This document shows positions 48,060 through 60,787 of a stretch of 64,000 bases of DNA, one piece after another (position 1 is the stretch's first letter; every line of letters starts with the position of its first letter). Origin of the DNA: Henckelia pumila (Eukaryota; Streptophyta; Magnoliopsida; Lamiales; Gesneriaceae); assembly GCF_033568475.1 (NCBI RefSeq), contig NC_133122.1, positions 160,358,130 to 160,422,129 on the forward strand, given 5' to 3'. The notes under the pieces were generated by a model. The model did no database searches. It was not told the DNA's origin and saw nothing but the letters and a program-made list of their open reading frames with translations. A program made the position numbers and the translations under genes.

Positions 48060-49430
48060 TATTGGCTTCTCTTTTTCTTATAGCCCTTTAATTTTGAGCA
48101 TGTAATATGTTATCAATCATCAAGTGCACTTCTTAATTGTTCCATTCTTCAGAGTGATTACAATACGTCAAATTAAGCACCATTGGATTTTTCAAGAGGT
48201 AGTTAATGCCTAATAGTAGCCGTCAAATAAACATTCTAAATTTGTATGCATAATTTGTCAAGCTCGTAAGTATTTTCATCAAATTTTTTAATGCACCAGA
48301 AATTTAGTAATTAGGGGTATTAAAAATATAAGAATAAGTCAAAATCTTCTATCCTTCTAAGGATCTATTTGGTCACAAGTCTTGCATGTTTTACGAGATT
48401 AAAAAAAAAAGCTTAGGATTCGTTGGTTGATCTACAAATTTATGTATCGCATATTTTAAATCAGTTGATCAAACTGAATCAATTCGTGAAGCAAATAGAC
48501 AATAGAAGGTGAAACATATTATTCCGTTAATAATTTTAAACTGATGAGTGATTGTAATTGACTTATAAAGTTCACAATATATAAATCCACAAAATTAAAT
48601 TCAGAACAAACACTCAACCACCAATGATTACGGTACCCGATATGGCCTGATTTCGTTGGGTAATTATTTTTAAAAAGAACCCGAATTTTATATGTCGGGT
48701 CGGTTATAATAAATATTTTCTCAACCAATTTTATGCAACATTAAATTAACATTACAAATAAATATAAGGAAATGATTTCCAATATTATGATCAAATATTA
48801 GGAATTTTTTTTCTCGTGGAAAAGCCTGACTCAGTTAGACTTCAAATTAGTTTAATTTTAATTCGACTCTATATACCGGAAGTTTGAAAATTTAAAAAAT
48901 GTTTCAGCCATTTAATTATATGATTTCTTATTTCATGATAGTGACTAGCATACGATATTATATAATTACAAAACTATAATTAATTCTGAACTAAAAATAT
49001 ATATCACACATGTAAATATATACATGATAAAGATTGGCATTTTGTTTAAATAAATTTAACTTTCATGAATCAAAGGTTGATTGTGATTTGAACCATAATT
49101 ATCACTAATTAAAATCTGGTAAAAACTTTTTTCCATTAAATCCAGCCTATTGTAAATCAGATGTGTTTTGTGACACCCCGATACATATATCCTTACTGTT
49201 TTTTTTGAAAATGAATTGTTGGCAACAACAATTTATTTATGATAAAACTGAGGTAGGTTTTAGCAATAATAACATGAAAAATAAATCATACTTCCTAATT
49301 CCTATATTAAAAAAAATTCTTTATCGTTCAGCCACCATGAACAAATCCTGGAATTGAAAGAAGATGTTTTAATAATAATGAGATTTGCAAGAATTTAAAG
49401 AAAAAAAAATGAATGAAGAGAAGTTAATTT
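48060..49430 (+). repeat. PIP2 3' flank duplication, unit 1
   Basis: Direct repeats with 49500-50520: AATTTTGAGCATGTAATATG, AATTCAGAACAAACACTCAA, CTTCCTAATTCCTATATT, and CATGAACAAATCCTGGAATT. The second unit has indels. No coding content. Confidence 0.8.
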
Positions 49431-49499
49431 GCATTAATCCTCGAAAATAACAAATGTGGAGTCGGGGTCTCAAACCCCAACTCCTCGATGAAGCGGGAT

Positions 49500-50520
49500 C
49501 TCTTTCTCTTATAGCGCTTTAATTTTGAGCATGTAATATGTTATAAATCAGCAATTGCACTTCTTATTATAGCCCTTTAATTTTGAGCATGTAATGTGTT
49601 ATCAAATTAAGAACCATTGGACTCTTCAAGAGGGTAGCTAATTTCATTCTTTAGTACTGTTACAATTTGATGTAAATAGCCAATAGATGGTGAAATATAT
49701 TATACCGTAAATAATTTTTAGCTGATGATCATCAGTAATTCTTTGACAAATAAGTTCACCATAAATCCACAAAATCAAATTCAGAACAAACACTCAACCA
49801 TATAAGTTTTATTAATTATGAGAACACTAAGGTAGGTTCTAGCAATGATAACATGAAAATAAATAATACTTCCTAATTCCTATATTAAAAAAATCCTTTA
49901 TCGTTCATTTATTACATTAATAATAAAAAATCATCACATATATAAGTTTATTTTAAATTTTTGTTAGCAAATAAAAAAATACTACTAAACAGGCAAATTT
50001 TATGACAAGAAGATATTTATTAGGGATAAAAAAAAAAAAAATTGGTTTGAAACCTCAAAATATCTACATGTCTTGCTTGTAGCTAGTGAACAAATTTTTC
50101 AAGGCAGAGTGAAGATCACGTACACGTACCTACCATTTTAGAGAAAATTTTGTTCGCATGGTTTTTTTTTTTCCTCTAAAAAGATTGGGTAACGTCAAAT
50201 AGATGAAAAATTAGCGAGTGAAAATATTAATGGTGCATGGGATCGAAGATATATATTATAACTTCAGCAACCTTATAGCTCTCTTTCTCTCTTCATGTTT
50301 GATCCTCTTCCTATAAATAAATTGTAAAGCTCTTTGTAATATTAGAACTCGTAGAGAAAATCCTTTTCAAATATAGTACAACAACTTTATTTTATCAAAT
50401 ATAAAATGAGAGCAAAAGCTGTCACCATGAACAAATCCTGGAATTGAAAGAAGATGTTTTAATAATAATAAGATAATTTGCAAGAATTTAAAGAAAAAAT
50501 GAATTAAGAGAAGTTTGCAT
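49500..50520 (+). repeat. PIP2 3' flank duplication, unit 2
   Basis: Second unit of the tandem duplication. The AATTTTGAGCATGTAAT block occurs twice near its start. Confidence 0.8.
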
Positions 50521-50780
50521 ATATGCAGTATGCTTACCATGCCCTAAAAATATACCAAACATGAGATTAGAGAGAATAATTTATTAATCATTCACATATA
50601 AAAGTGTATCAAACTTTGCTGAGTACTATAATACTTCAATATAATTAATAGTATACATATATGATAATGATTGTTTTTTTTATCAACCATTCATGTGCCA
50701 AGGATTATCTATTAAATTAAAGATTATTAAATAATCTAATGTATGGCAATGGATTAATTATCCATCACATGCGGTATGTC

Positions 50781-51003
50781 AAGGGCTGGGTTATCGAACC
50801 AAAATATCGATTTTTTGGGATAACGTACCGAAATTATTTCGATTTTTAGACATTTTTTTGGTATATCGAATTTTTTTCCAGTATCTATACGGTATCAATA
50901 TGAATTTTTTCCATACCAAAATTTCAAAATTTCAATATCGATATCTATATGAATTTTTTTCATACAAATATAATAGATACGGTATACCGAAAACCCACCC
51001 CTA
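50781..51003. mobile_element. hAT-like MITE (223 bp)
   Basis: Ends AAGGGCTGGGTTATCG and, inverted, AGGGGTGGGTTTTCGG. Perfect 8-bp target duplication GGTATGTC at 50773-50780 and 51004-51011. Copy A near 20011 has one GTATGTC and no insert. Confidence 0.85.
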
Positions 51004-51691
51004 GGTATGTCCCCAAAAGCCAATATTAACCCTAAAACAAACCTGTTTTTTCTCCTACAAGAAGCTGCCCTGCCCGGAATGCTTCTAATTAGTTTTGCTT
51101 CCTACCCTAAAGGACAAAAAGGAAAATAAATAACAAATATGTTGTTGTAATTAATTAGCTTTTACAACTGCAACCCAATTTCAAAATTATCGACTCATTG
51201 ATTGATACAAACTTAATCACAACTACCATTAATTAGTAAAGTTTGGACAACATTTGGCCATTACCTTTTTTTATTTTTTTTGTTTTTGTGTTGTTCCCTG
51301 AACTTGGTATAATTAGAAATTAACAAAAGAAAACATATACCAATATTATTATTTATGAATATGGGCGGGCATCGATTGAGCTAGGGAGCTGGATCCATGT
51401 ATAATATATTCTTTGAGGTAATATGCCACGCAAATAAACATACCGAAAAAATGATCCAAAATAAGACTAGTAGTCGATGAAGCAAAGATTTCAAACCTAC
51501 AACACATGAGCTCTCGTGGCCTTGTGTATATGGCACTGTTGCAAAATAAAGCCTCTATGAGAACTAAGGGAGTGCGCACTTTGAAAAAAAACTTTAATTA
51601 CAAGATTACATACCAAAGTTCTGAAAGCCTGCAAATATTAGGGGCCAAGTCAAAGAACAAAACAAAAAAAAAAATGGACCGCGAGAATTAC

Positions 51692-51768
51692 ATACACAGC
51701 ATCAAACAGCAGCACAGACACCACACCCACGGCAAAATTTGTCTTGAATCCCGGGAAAAAAATGTTTT
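51692..51768 (-). pseudogene. Exon-like block, paralog of 22796-22871
   Basis: Donor GTAATT is kept and the peptide FKTNFAVGVVSVLLFDAVY is preserved, but a one-base insertion in the T-run upstream shifts the frame and the acceptor is altered. Family not recognised. Confidence 0.4.
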
Positions 51769-51904
51769 CTACGAAATAATATATTAGGAAACAAATACAT
51801 AATAAAAACAATGTTTTCTATGGAATTACATTACTCATGAATCTTTCACTTAGATTTTATAATAAACATTCCACCACACTAGTATCCAAAAAAGTTAACA
51901 CTTA

Positions 51905-52131
51905 GCCCCCAAAGGGGTGTCCAAGTTGGTGGAGTAAGTGAACTCTTGGTCATAGGTTAGGAGTTCGATTCACCCTGCCAACATCTTCTTGGACTAACAT
52001 GTCACACAGGGCTTGCCTAGTGTGGTTTACCTGACTAACATAGTTTGCAGGCTATTGCGTTAGTTCGGGGGTTTATCCACAGTGCACCGAAAGATAATGG
52101 CTGCGGGTTCCACGTCAAAAAAAATTAAAAA
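51905..52131 (+). mobile_element. tRNA-derived SINE, copy 2
   Basis: Head GCCCCCAAAGGGGTGTCC, box A-like AAGTTGGTGGAG, box B-like GAGTTCGATTCACC, then the body shared with 10227-10458 (GCTATTGCGTTAGTTCGGGG) and an A-rich tail. Flanks AAAAAAGTTAAC and AAAAAAATTAACC may be the target duplication. Copy A near 23010 lacks it. Confidence 0.85.
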
Positions 52132-52560
52132 AATTAACCGTTAATTTAAAGATCATAGTACAAAAACAAGAAAAATAAACTATTGCATAGCGAAGTGGCA
52201 GACAATTTCAGTACCGTTCCGCTTGTTGCCCAAAAGACACGAAAATGGAGAGATTATGTTTCCAACTTCCAAGGAAAAATATATGTATGAGAATTAGAAC
52301 GATAATCATACCCGAGAAAATACATTGGGAGTCCTGGCTAGCTTACTGTAAATAAATAAAAACAAAAAAACAAGAAACAAAAGGAAAACACAACCCTAAT
52401 GACCAAATGATTAAAAAATAAAAAATAAAAAATCAACGATAACATTATGTCGTTATGTGATTAAAGTCCAGCAGCAAAACCGTGCAATTTTAATCAAAAA
52501 TTTAATTCTTAATTAGCCGCAAATCAGTCATCTCAGTAAAAGCATAAGAGTTTATGTAAT

Positions 52561-54246
52561 CTGAGTGTCCTATCAAAATTTGTTGGGTCATTATAATTTT
52601 TGAGTCTTAATCGTGGACTTAAATCGAAAGGGGTCACATGTGCGAAGAGATGGTTATTACTTTTTTTTTTTTTTTTTGAATTTGCTCTATTTTTGAATAA
52701 ATTGAATGTTTGAAATTTCTTGTGCTTGGAATAATATTTCATATGTTAACTTAAAAAATTATTTTTAAAAAAATATTATTATGGCTTAAGAGTATTGCAT
52801 GATTTGTCGCACTATTTGATTATGCAATTTGGTGAAATATTTCATGTTACAGAATTGTGTAAAACACATATTTCGTTCTCTTTAATAAGATATGTAGATG
52901 CAGTCAAGTTTTCAGATCCACATAAAGTCAAATCTCAAATAGGTTAAGTGTTTACACATGGGGTCACCGTTAGTTTATGGAAGTCGACAAACAAACTTTG
53001 ACAACGACATAATCAAATCACTCTGATATTATTGCAATGCATGGAACAAGCCGAGAATGTATAACATATTCAAAAATAATGTGGATTGCCAACAACGAAA
53101 GATAGTCCGACGACTATTTTCGTCAATATTATTATTATTATTATTGGCAAGATTTCAATTTTTTTTTTGGAAAACTAAGGATTGTGATGAGATTTTTCAA
53201 ACTTTGCAAAAGCTACAATCATGTTATATATAGTTATAGAAAATGAAATATGAGACCAATTCATCTTCAAAATGTCAAGGAAAATGTAAGCATAAATTAT
53301 TGTGCGTACGAACTTTTATATTATTGAAAAATGAGTTTTAAGGTTATTTTTTAAACAATTTTTTTACAATACACGATATTTTTTTACAAGGATATACCAT
53401 ATCTATGCTATTTATCAAGTTTGAAAAACATGGAATAACTTGCCACATCACTACAACCGACCATCCATCGATCAATCATTCTCGGAGAAATCCACCAGTC
53501 CGTTTTCCACTTTGATCCCACAATCTTCCTCACACAACCAAAGTTCAATTAACTTAACGGTGAAACCACGTAATAATCGTTGTGTGATTGGAAAATAAAA
53601 AATATATATACATGAATTGTTTAAACTCACTCTCAACTTTGCACTAACATTTAACTAATTAAACAACAAAAATATTCGTAGTAGTCGGTTTGAAAACCCA
53701 GTGCAAAGATGAGCTTACACTTGATTCGTCAGCTTGTTGTCCCTCTGAGGTCGGTTGCTCGAATAAATTCGAGTTCTCCCCAGCTCCGATGTGAGTTTTT
53801 CTAGCTCTGTCCCAGCTATGATCTCCTTCAAGTCCCCGTGAGTTTTTTCAGATGCAATTTCTATTCTCGATTGGAGTGGGAACACAAATAATTAATATAT
53901 TTCATAAGGAAGCAGGGGTATAATAGTAATAACCAGTTTAGGGAGCTATGAAAATACAATATATTGTACCACGTAGTGCAGACCAAAAACAATACACGGG
54001 GAATGAATCCAATTGAAAGATTGGGCAGAGGGATTTAAGCCCAATTAACCCTTAAAAGAATGGAAGAGAGAATAGAAACCAATATTAATTGACCTTAATT
54101 TCATGGAATTCACAAGAATTGAAAATATTAAAAGAAAATTTAACTCGTTGGAGATAGACAGATGTAAAGAGCGGCGCTAAGAGAAGGCCACAAAAGTGGA
54201 GAGATAAGTGGAGAGATCTTCTTGGACCGCAATAAACTAATAATAA
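52561..54246. other. Intergenic DNA, nothing recognised
   Basis: AT-rich with short poly-T runs. No coding region, TIR or array was seen on either strand. Confidence 0.6.
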
Positions 54247-54483
54247 TGTCACGCCCGAGGCTGAGGATGTTAAGCTAGTTTGCTGTTGTTTAGTTCAATA
54301 AAATCCCTATTGTTCAGGATGATATTATTTGTTTTTCCAGTCTTTCCATTTTTGTAGGAATCGTTGCTTGTTTCTTGTTTGGTTTGTTAGTAAGCTATTT
54401 TTATATAGCTGATGGACTTTGACAGTAATAATGCAGAGAACATCTTTTCTCTCAAATCTTGTATTTACATTTTGTTCTAAACA
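54247..54483 (+). repeat. Copia-type 5' LTR (boundary tentative)
   Basis: Starts TGTCACGCCC and ends CTAAACA, nine bases before a primer-binding-like TGTCATCAGAGC (54492-54503). The short length fits copia. No second LTR was found, so the ends are inferred. Confidence 0.5.
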
Positions 54484-54547
54484 TTATCATTTGTCATCAG
54501 AGCCTCGAGGGGCCTGATTACATTTGGAAGCTGCAGTCTTTCAAAAT

Positions 54548-56270
54548 ATGACGACGGAAGGATCATTTGTTCAACAAGAAGTCCCTCAATTTGATGGGCA
54601 TTATGATCACTGGGCAATGCTCATGGAGAATTTTCTGCGTTCAAAGGAATATTGGGGCATAATAGAGAATGGAGTTCCTGCGGCAGCAGATGGAGCAGTT
54701 CTCACAGAAACACAGAGAAAGAACATTGATGATCAAAAGCTGAAAGATTTGAAGGCAAAAAACTATCTATTTCAAGCTTTGGATCGTTCAGTCCTGGAAA
54801 CAATCCTCAACACTGATACATCAAAAAACATATGGGATTCTATGAGACAGAAATACCAAGGGACAACTCGAGTCAAGCGTGCTTTGTTGCAAACACTACG
54901 AAAAGAATTCGAAATTATCCACATGCAGGAAGGAGAATCGGTGAACGAGTACTTTGCTCGGACTCTTACCATTGCTAAAAAGATGAAAGTAAATGGTGAA
55001 AGCAAAGGAGATGTTGCTGTCATAGAAAAGATTTTGAGATCCATGACTTCAAAATTTGATTATGTTGTGTGTTCAATTGAGGAGTCAAGAGATATCAACT
55101 CGCCAACCATTGATGAGTTGCAAAGCAGCCTTCTTGTACATGAGCAACGTATGAGGACTCATACTGGAGAAGAACAAGCTCTGAAAATAACTCATGGAGA
55201 TCACACAGGAGGCAGGGGTCGAGTTCGTGGATATTCTAGGGGAAGAGGACGAGGACGAAGCAGACAAAGCTTTGACAAATCCACTGTGGAATGCTAACGT
55301 TGTCACAAGTTGGGACATTTTCAAGGGAATGTCCAAAGAGGAGGAAGAAAATTACGCAGAAACTCAAGAAGAAATGCTTTTAATGGCACAAGTAGATATG
55401 AATAAAGCTAACAATGAAGATTTATGGTTCTTTGACTCTGGATGCAGCAATCATATGTGCGGGAAAATGGAATACTTCTCAGAAATGGATGAAAATTTCA
55501 GAGATTCGGTAACACTCGGCAACAACTCCAGCATGGCAGTATTAGGGAAGGGAAATGTCAGGTTACAGGTGCATGGAGTAGCTCATATTATCACTGGAGT
55601 GTTCTATGTACCGGATCTGAAGAGTAATCTATTGAGTATTGGGCAACTGCAGGAAAAAGGGGCTTACTATTCAGTTTCAACATTGCCGATATAAGGTGTT
55701 TCACTGTGAAAAAGGCTTGATTATGGATATAAAGATGACTGCAAATCGAATGTTTGTGATGCATGCCATCTCGCAACCTTCACAATCTATTTGCTTCAGC
55801 ACCATCACTGATGATTTGGGGTAGCTTTGGCATCACAGATATGGACACTGAGTTTTATGGGCCTCAAAACTCTTATGAAAAAGAACATGGTAAATGATTT
55901 ACCTTCATTTCAGTCTCCTTCAAGGGTATTTCAACACTGTCTGATAGGCAAACAACAAAGAGACTCTTTTCCAAAAAGAAGCACCTGGAGAGCTACCAAA
56001 ATTCTTTAGCTTATACATGCTGATATTTGTGGACCAATCAAACCTCTCTCCAACAGCAAGAAAAGGTATTTGCTTACCTTTACAGATGATTTTAGTCAAA
56101 AAACATGGGTTTTATTTTTAACAGAGAAATTAGAAGCCTTTGATGGTTTCAAAATATTTAAAGTTCGTGTTGAAAAAGAGACAAACACATCCATTCAAGG
56201 TTTACGCACCGATCGCGGAGGAGAATTTACATCCCAAGAATTCAATAAATTTTGTGATGTACATTGTATA
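54548..56270 (+). pseudogene. Ty1/copia gag-pol relic
   Basis: Starts MTTEGSFVQQ with a copia gag (UBN2-type) domain, FDGHYDHWAMLMENFLRS onward. An in-frame TAA at 55295-55297 cuts the zinc knuckle just after its first cysteine, and a one-base frameshift follows within about 25 bp (55310-55325). The protease frame then resumes with WFFDSGCSNHMCG (catalytic DSG) to 55694. Further breaks precede the GAG pre-integrase segment and the integrase core (LLTFTDDFSQKTW, LRTDRGGEFTSQEF) up to about 56270, where other DNA begins. RT and RNase H are absent. The element is dead. Confidence 0.9.
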
Positions 56271-59200
56271 TGAAACGACCCTAGTTCTACTTTAAATTAA
56301 CTAAATAAAAATACGAATTTTCAAAAATTTTTGGCATGACCTCTCTATTTATATTCAAACCCGCCTGTCACAGACAACAAATTTAAAATACAAACAACAA
56401 AACTAAATAAACTAGAACGAGAAAATAAAATAACGAAAACCTAAGAAAAAGATTGACACTCCAAACTATCCAAAATTTAAACAATTTGGTACATAAGTGC
56501 CTACAAACAATTCCAAAGAATATTATTTTTACATTTACATTTACTAAATTAACAAGATGAAGGACTTTAAAGTGCTAAAATAAACTTTTTCTGAAGACTG
56601 GCATGGTCAGAGGGATGTGCCGTGCCCACATCATAGTCCACTCGATAGTCCTGCCCCGCAATCTTAATGATAACCTATACCTACACCAAGTAGATGTAGT
56701 TAGTCTAGGGGCCCAACAAGAATATGGGAGAAATAACGAGTACTACATAAATACATACACACACAAATTAAAAATAGCTCATACTAAAAATACTTTTGTT
56801 TGCGCCCCTTAATTTAAATAAATTATTTCTAAAGGAAAAAAAAAAGTAAACATAAATGAAACATATGCATGGCTAAGACGAATAAAATCACTGTAACTGA
56901 ATAAACTGTACTGAAACATAGTCATAAATATTTGAACTTAGATACTTGAATTGTGACTCGGTGATTTTGATCATTATCATGGCTGCAGTGCACTATGCTG
57001 CAAGGAAGTCAGGATAACCCCCAACTCGTCTTGCCCATACTTGGTAAAGGAAGCCAGGATTTCTCCCAACTTGTCCAAACCCATACTTGGTAAGGGAAGT
57101 CGGGATTTCTCCCAACTCGTCCAAACCCATAAATTTGTTAAGAAAAGTCAGAAAGTCTCCCAACTCGTCCAAACCCATACTTTCTATAGTCACAATCATC
57201 TCACTTCATTCCTAAAAATATTTTCTTTCATTCTTGATTTATGGACTTAGCATGCATATGTAAATAAATTGTACTTATAAACATTTACTCGATAATCATG
57301 CAAATGACTCACACATGAATGACCGAGATGGTGATTTAGGAGACAAACCAAAGGATAGGAATCTAAACCATAGATTTGCGCTTAGGACATATCGAGCGGT
57401 TCGCCCGTAAAACTTATAACTCACTCATTTCTTATTCAAAAAGGATTCCGCTTGAAGCCACGACTCCCATACACTTCGTACTAATTCAAGAAGTCATTCT
57501 CAAGGTAATATTCCTATCCAATCATTTTATGCAAATTTATTTCCGGACAGCAGCTCATAAGTCTAGAATTCTGCACCTATTTCTTCAAATGCTTAGAACT
57601 CGACCAAAACTTAACTAAATTAATTCCCGCTTTCACCGAAGTATTCCTAAAATATAAGACTAACTCCAGACCCGAGCCCATAACCAAATTCTGATTTTAT
57701 CCCAACCTTAGCCATACGTTTCTGTACAGCTCAAACATCACCTATAATTCTGCTCATGCCCTAGTTTTATATCCAATGAAAACCTTAGCTATTTGACTCC
57801 AATATCCCAAACCAATAAACTAGAAACATGACCAATGCATTAGACTCACTCACACCACTAAACCAGCCCCTCAAACCCACCTACTCAGTTCTAAGGAAGC
57901 CCCAGCCATCCTCAAAACCGAGCCCCACCTTGCCCTCAAATTCAAAAGGCCCACCAATCCAACTTACAAACCGACTTTGAGCCATCCTAAACACTACCAT
58001 GTGAACTAAATTTCACCCATTGTAGTTCCTAAATCACCAACCAAGCATCACAAACAAAACAGCCGATCGAACCAAGAATTTACAAGTCAAGAAAGTTTCT
58101 GAAAATTTTGAAATAATAAGGCATCAATGCCAACTTCATTTCAACTCAAAAAACATTCAAATCTTCATCAAGTATTTATAATATCACATATTCCTTTCGC
58201 ATATAAGAGTGCAAAACTCACGACAGAAATGAGGAAGAAAATATCGAACAGGGCACCAGCTATTCTTTTATTTTTTTTTCGAAAATAATGAAATGCATTT
58301 ATAAACCAAGCACACTACATAATAAATCTACAAGGTGAGAAAATGAATCCATATCCTTGCCTTATCTACCAAAAATAGAAGGAAATAAGAAGCTCAAAAT
58401 CTTAGTGTCGATCGAAGAGGAAGCTGGAAGGAGCTGGAATCGAGCTGGAAAAATGGATGCACCAACTCCTTCAGCTCGCCGTGGAGGAGCTACGCCGGAA
58501 ATTAAGAAGGAAGATGGAGCTACGACGACGTGAGTTGAAGAGGAAAAGATGGCTGATGGTTTTCTATGGAGGAACAGGGGAAGAATGGGTTGTATCGAGA
58601 GGCGTGTGTGTGAGTTTAGTGTGTGTGTTGTTTGTGTAGATTGGGGCTAGGGTTTAGTTTAAGTCTAATTGTGTAAGTATAAGTGTATCTATAGGAAATT
58701 TGAGTGTATGCATTTTAGGAAAAAGTGCTACACACTTTTAAGAAGCGCTAGACCAAACTTAGCAACTTAGGAAAATGAATTTAATTTTACTAAATAAAAC
58801 ACAAGATTGAATATCTTAGACCAGATCAACACTAAATTTTCCAACTTTGCACCCACGTGAGTTGGTCTAAATCAGCTTTCGTTGCGCACTCTGATGCTTA
58901 TTGATATCTATATCATCAAAGATCTGACTAACTCTTATTGCTATATAAAATTTACAATTCTTACATCTTCTCAATTGGTCTTATCCTCTATGAATTTTTT
59001 ATCACTCCTCAAATTTCCTTTCGATCTAAATTTACAAACTTAAAAACGTCATCATACCGCAACCGATAAGTTCTGCAACCTACAAATTCTTAGATCTTTA
59101 AGTCATTGCACGACCTACATTATGCAGACCTTATATCCTACGTCGGAATTCCAAGCAATAGAGTCCATATAACCAATAAATAATTTATGTCGACCTCGAA

Positions 59201-59402
59201 CAAGACTTAAAAACTTTCTAACAACAAAACTACGCTTATCGTCTACTTACCAATTAAACTTAACTCGCATGATATACAACTTGAGCTCTGAAGAAATTCA
59301 CAGGTTCACAAAATACTTAGCAACAAAAAATAAGTTTTTCTAAATAGGATAGCTAAAGGACTATACAATTCTACCTCGTTAGACCTCAAGATATGATACG
59401 AG
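56271..59402. repeat. LTR-like insertion cutting the copia integrase
   Basis: Begins TGAAACGACCC inside the copia integrase. The other end abuts the gypsy LTR at 59403. On the - strand it would end GGGTCGTTTCA, an LTR-type end, and 58640-58700 looks like a TATA plus leader on that strand (CTATAGATACACTT, AAACCCTAGCCCC), so a - oriented LTR is plausible. A short reading frame at 58457-58639 is arginine- and glutamate-rich and unconvincing. Class not determined. Confidence 0.4.
57000..57181 (+). repeat. Minisatellite of about 46-48 bp
   Basis: Four units with the core CTCCCAACTCGTCCAAACCC and the lead AAGGAAGTCAGGAT. The third unit has a few extra bases. Confidence 0.88.
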
Positions 59403-59471
59403 TGTAGTAGCCCGTGCCCTAATTGAGTAATTAAAGGATTAATGCTAATTAATTGAATTAGGCATCGGACG

Positions 59472-59722
59472 GATCGGAAGCTCCGAAGGCACGATCGGAA
59501 GCTCCGAACAGGATCGGAAGCTCCGATGAGCGATCGGAGGCACCGATGTTATTACGTCAGGCATGACGTGTGGTTGGATCGGAAGCTCCGATCACCCCTA
59601 TCCGGAGTCAACAAGTGATATTTTGACACGTGGCAGATCAGGATCTTCGGAAGCTCCGATGGCAGGATCGGACGTTCCGATCGAGGTTCGAACGTTCCGA
59701 TCAAGGATCGGAAGTTTCGATC
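59472..59722 (+). repeat. U3 array of nine 17-bp palindromes
   Basis: Best unit GATCGGAAGCTCCGATC (59577-59593). Copies start at 59472, 59493, 59512, 59532, 59577, 59644, 59666, 59686 and 59706. The arms are 7 bp with a 3-bp centre. The last copy ends six bases before the TATA box. Confidence 0.92.
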
Positions 59723-59727
59723 GTTGT

Positions 59728-59738
59728 CTATAAATAGA
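59728..59738 (+). promoter_or_regulatory. LTR TATA box
   Basis: TCTATAAATAG, the expected U3 promoter of the gypsy element; identical core and similar spacing to the - strand relative at 11606-11615. Confidence 0.8.
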
Positions 59739-60726
59739 AGGCCGAGACTTCACTTTCATTTGCCAATTTCGAGTTCTCCTTTCCTTTCTAGTCCTTTTGG
59801 AGCTGTTCTAGTCTTCTTAGGCTTGGTCCGGAGGTCGGCGAGGCGTTCGGTAGTCGTAGCGGAGTTGTGCCCAAGTTCTGGAGGCATCGACATCAAAGGG
59901 CTAACGACAGACGAAGGTACAGCTTTTGCTCCCTATAAATATTTAGGAGTATGCAATAGCTTAGTTAAGGCTTTTAGAGCACTTTAATGATAGTAGTATC
60001 ATTTGGCAGTGTAGAGCAGACTATAGGCGAGGACCTAGAGTTGGTAGAGCTTGCACTGTATTGAGGTACGAAAGTACTGTTCGAGATATCCTGACTGAGT
60101 ATGCATGTATTATGTGACCGCATGATTTATATGCCATGATATTATGCTGCATTCATTTGCATCTTGCTGTATCTCCTTCGAGATGTCTGTTAGTAGGGTT
60201 GTACCCTATCCTGTTAGTGGATGGACTTCCATCGATTTGGGTCCGGCGTTTCCACGGTTATCTCGGTATGGGAGCCACCTCCTGAAGCGACGGCACAGCG
60301 TGCTACATACCAGGGCCCGGTCTGTCTCTGTTATCTGATCCTTGACCTCGAGTCTATAGGGAGTTCACTTTGCATGCATGTATACTCATACTCTCGCACT
60401 GAGCGTTTTATGCTCACGTCTCGTACTTTGTGTTTCTGGACACCCTATTCCATGGGGCAGGTTTGCGATTGGACGAGGAGGGTGGATCCAGGAGGGGCTA
60501 GTCAGTGGTTGGCCAGCTGGAGCTTCGTCTAGGTTTTATTACTGTTGTTTGGGTTTATACAGCTATTCGATTTGGTTGTATATTATTGGATAATTACAGA
60601 TTCCTTTACTTGGGATTGTATAATGTTATTGGATTCCGCAGTTTTATTCTGATATCTGTTTTATTAAGTTAATTGCATGCATAAGTTCTGTTTAGTAGGT
60701 GATCCGGGTAAGGGTCACTACATTTA

Positions 60727-60738
60727 TTGTATCAGAGC
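60727..60738 (+). promoter_or_regulatory. Primer-binding site of the + gypsy element
   Basis: TTGTATCAGAGC, one base off the initiator tRNA-Met complement, four bases after the LTR end. Confidence 0.8.
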
Positions 60739-60787
60739 ATGCAAAAGATTTCTTGGGATTTAGTCTCATCTTGAGGTATTTTTGTAG

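Larger units (their letters stand above)
50621..52560. repeat. Segmental duplication, copy B
   Basis: Paralog of 19334-20036 plus 22639-23395. It lacks the MITE and solo LTR of copy A, and carries a hAT-like MITE and a SINE that copy A lacks. Homology stops near 52560, before the promoter-like region of copy A. Confidence 0.87.
59403..60722 (+). repeat. 5' LTR of the + strand gypsy element
   Basis: 1320 bp from TGTAGTAGCCC to GGGTCACTACA, with the inverted ends TGTAGT/ACTACA. It contains the U3 palindrome array, a TATA box, and is followed by a primer-binding site. Confidence 0.88.

Noticed and set aside
57041..57250. Repeat-rich 69-residue open frame
   Set aside because: Produced by the 47-bp minisatellite; no independent coding evidence.
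58457..58639. Arginine/glutamate-rich 60-residue open frame
   Set aside because: Simple composition inside an LTR-like block, no homolog recognised; the opposite strand looks like a leader.
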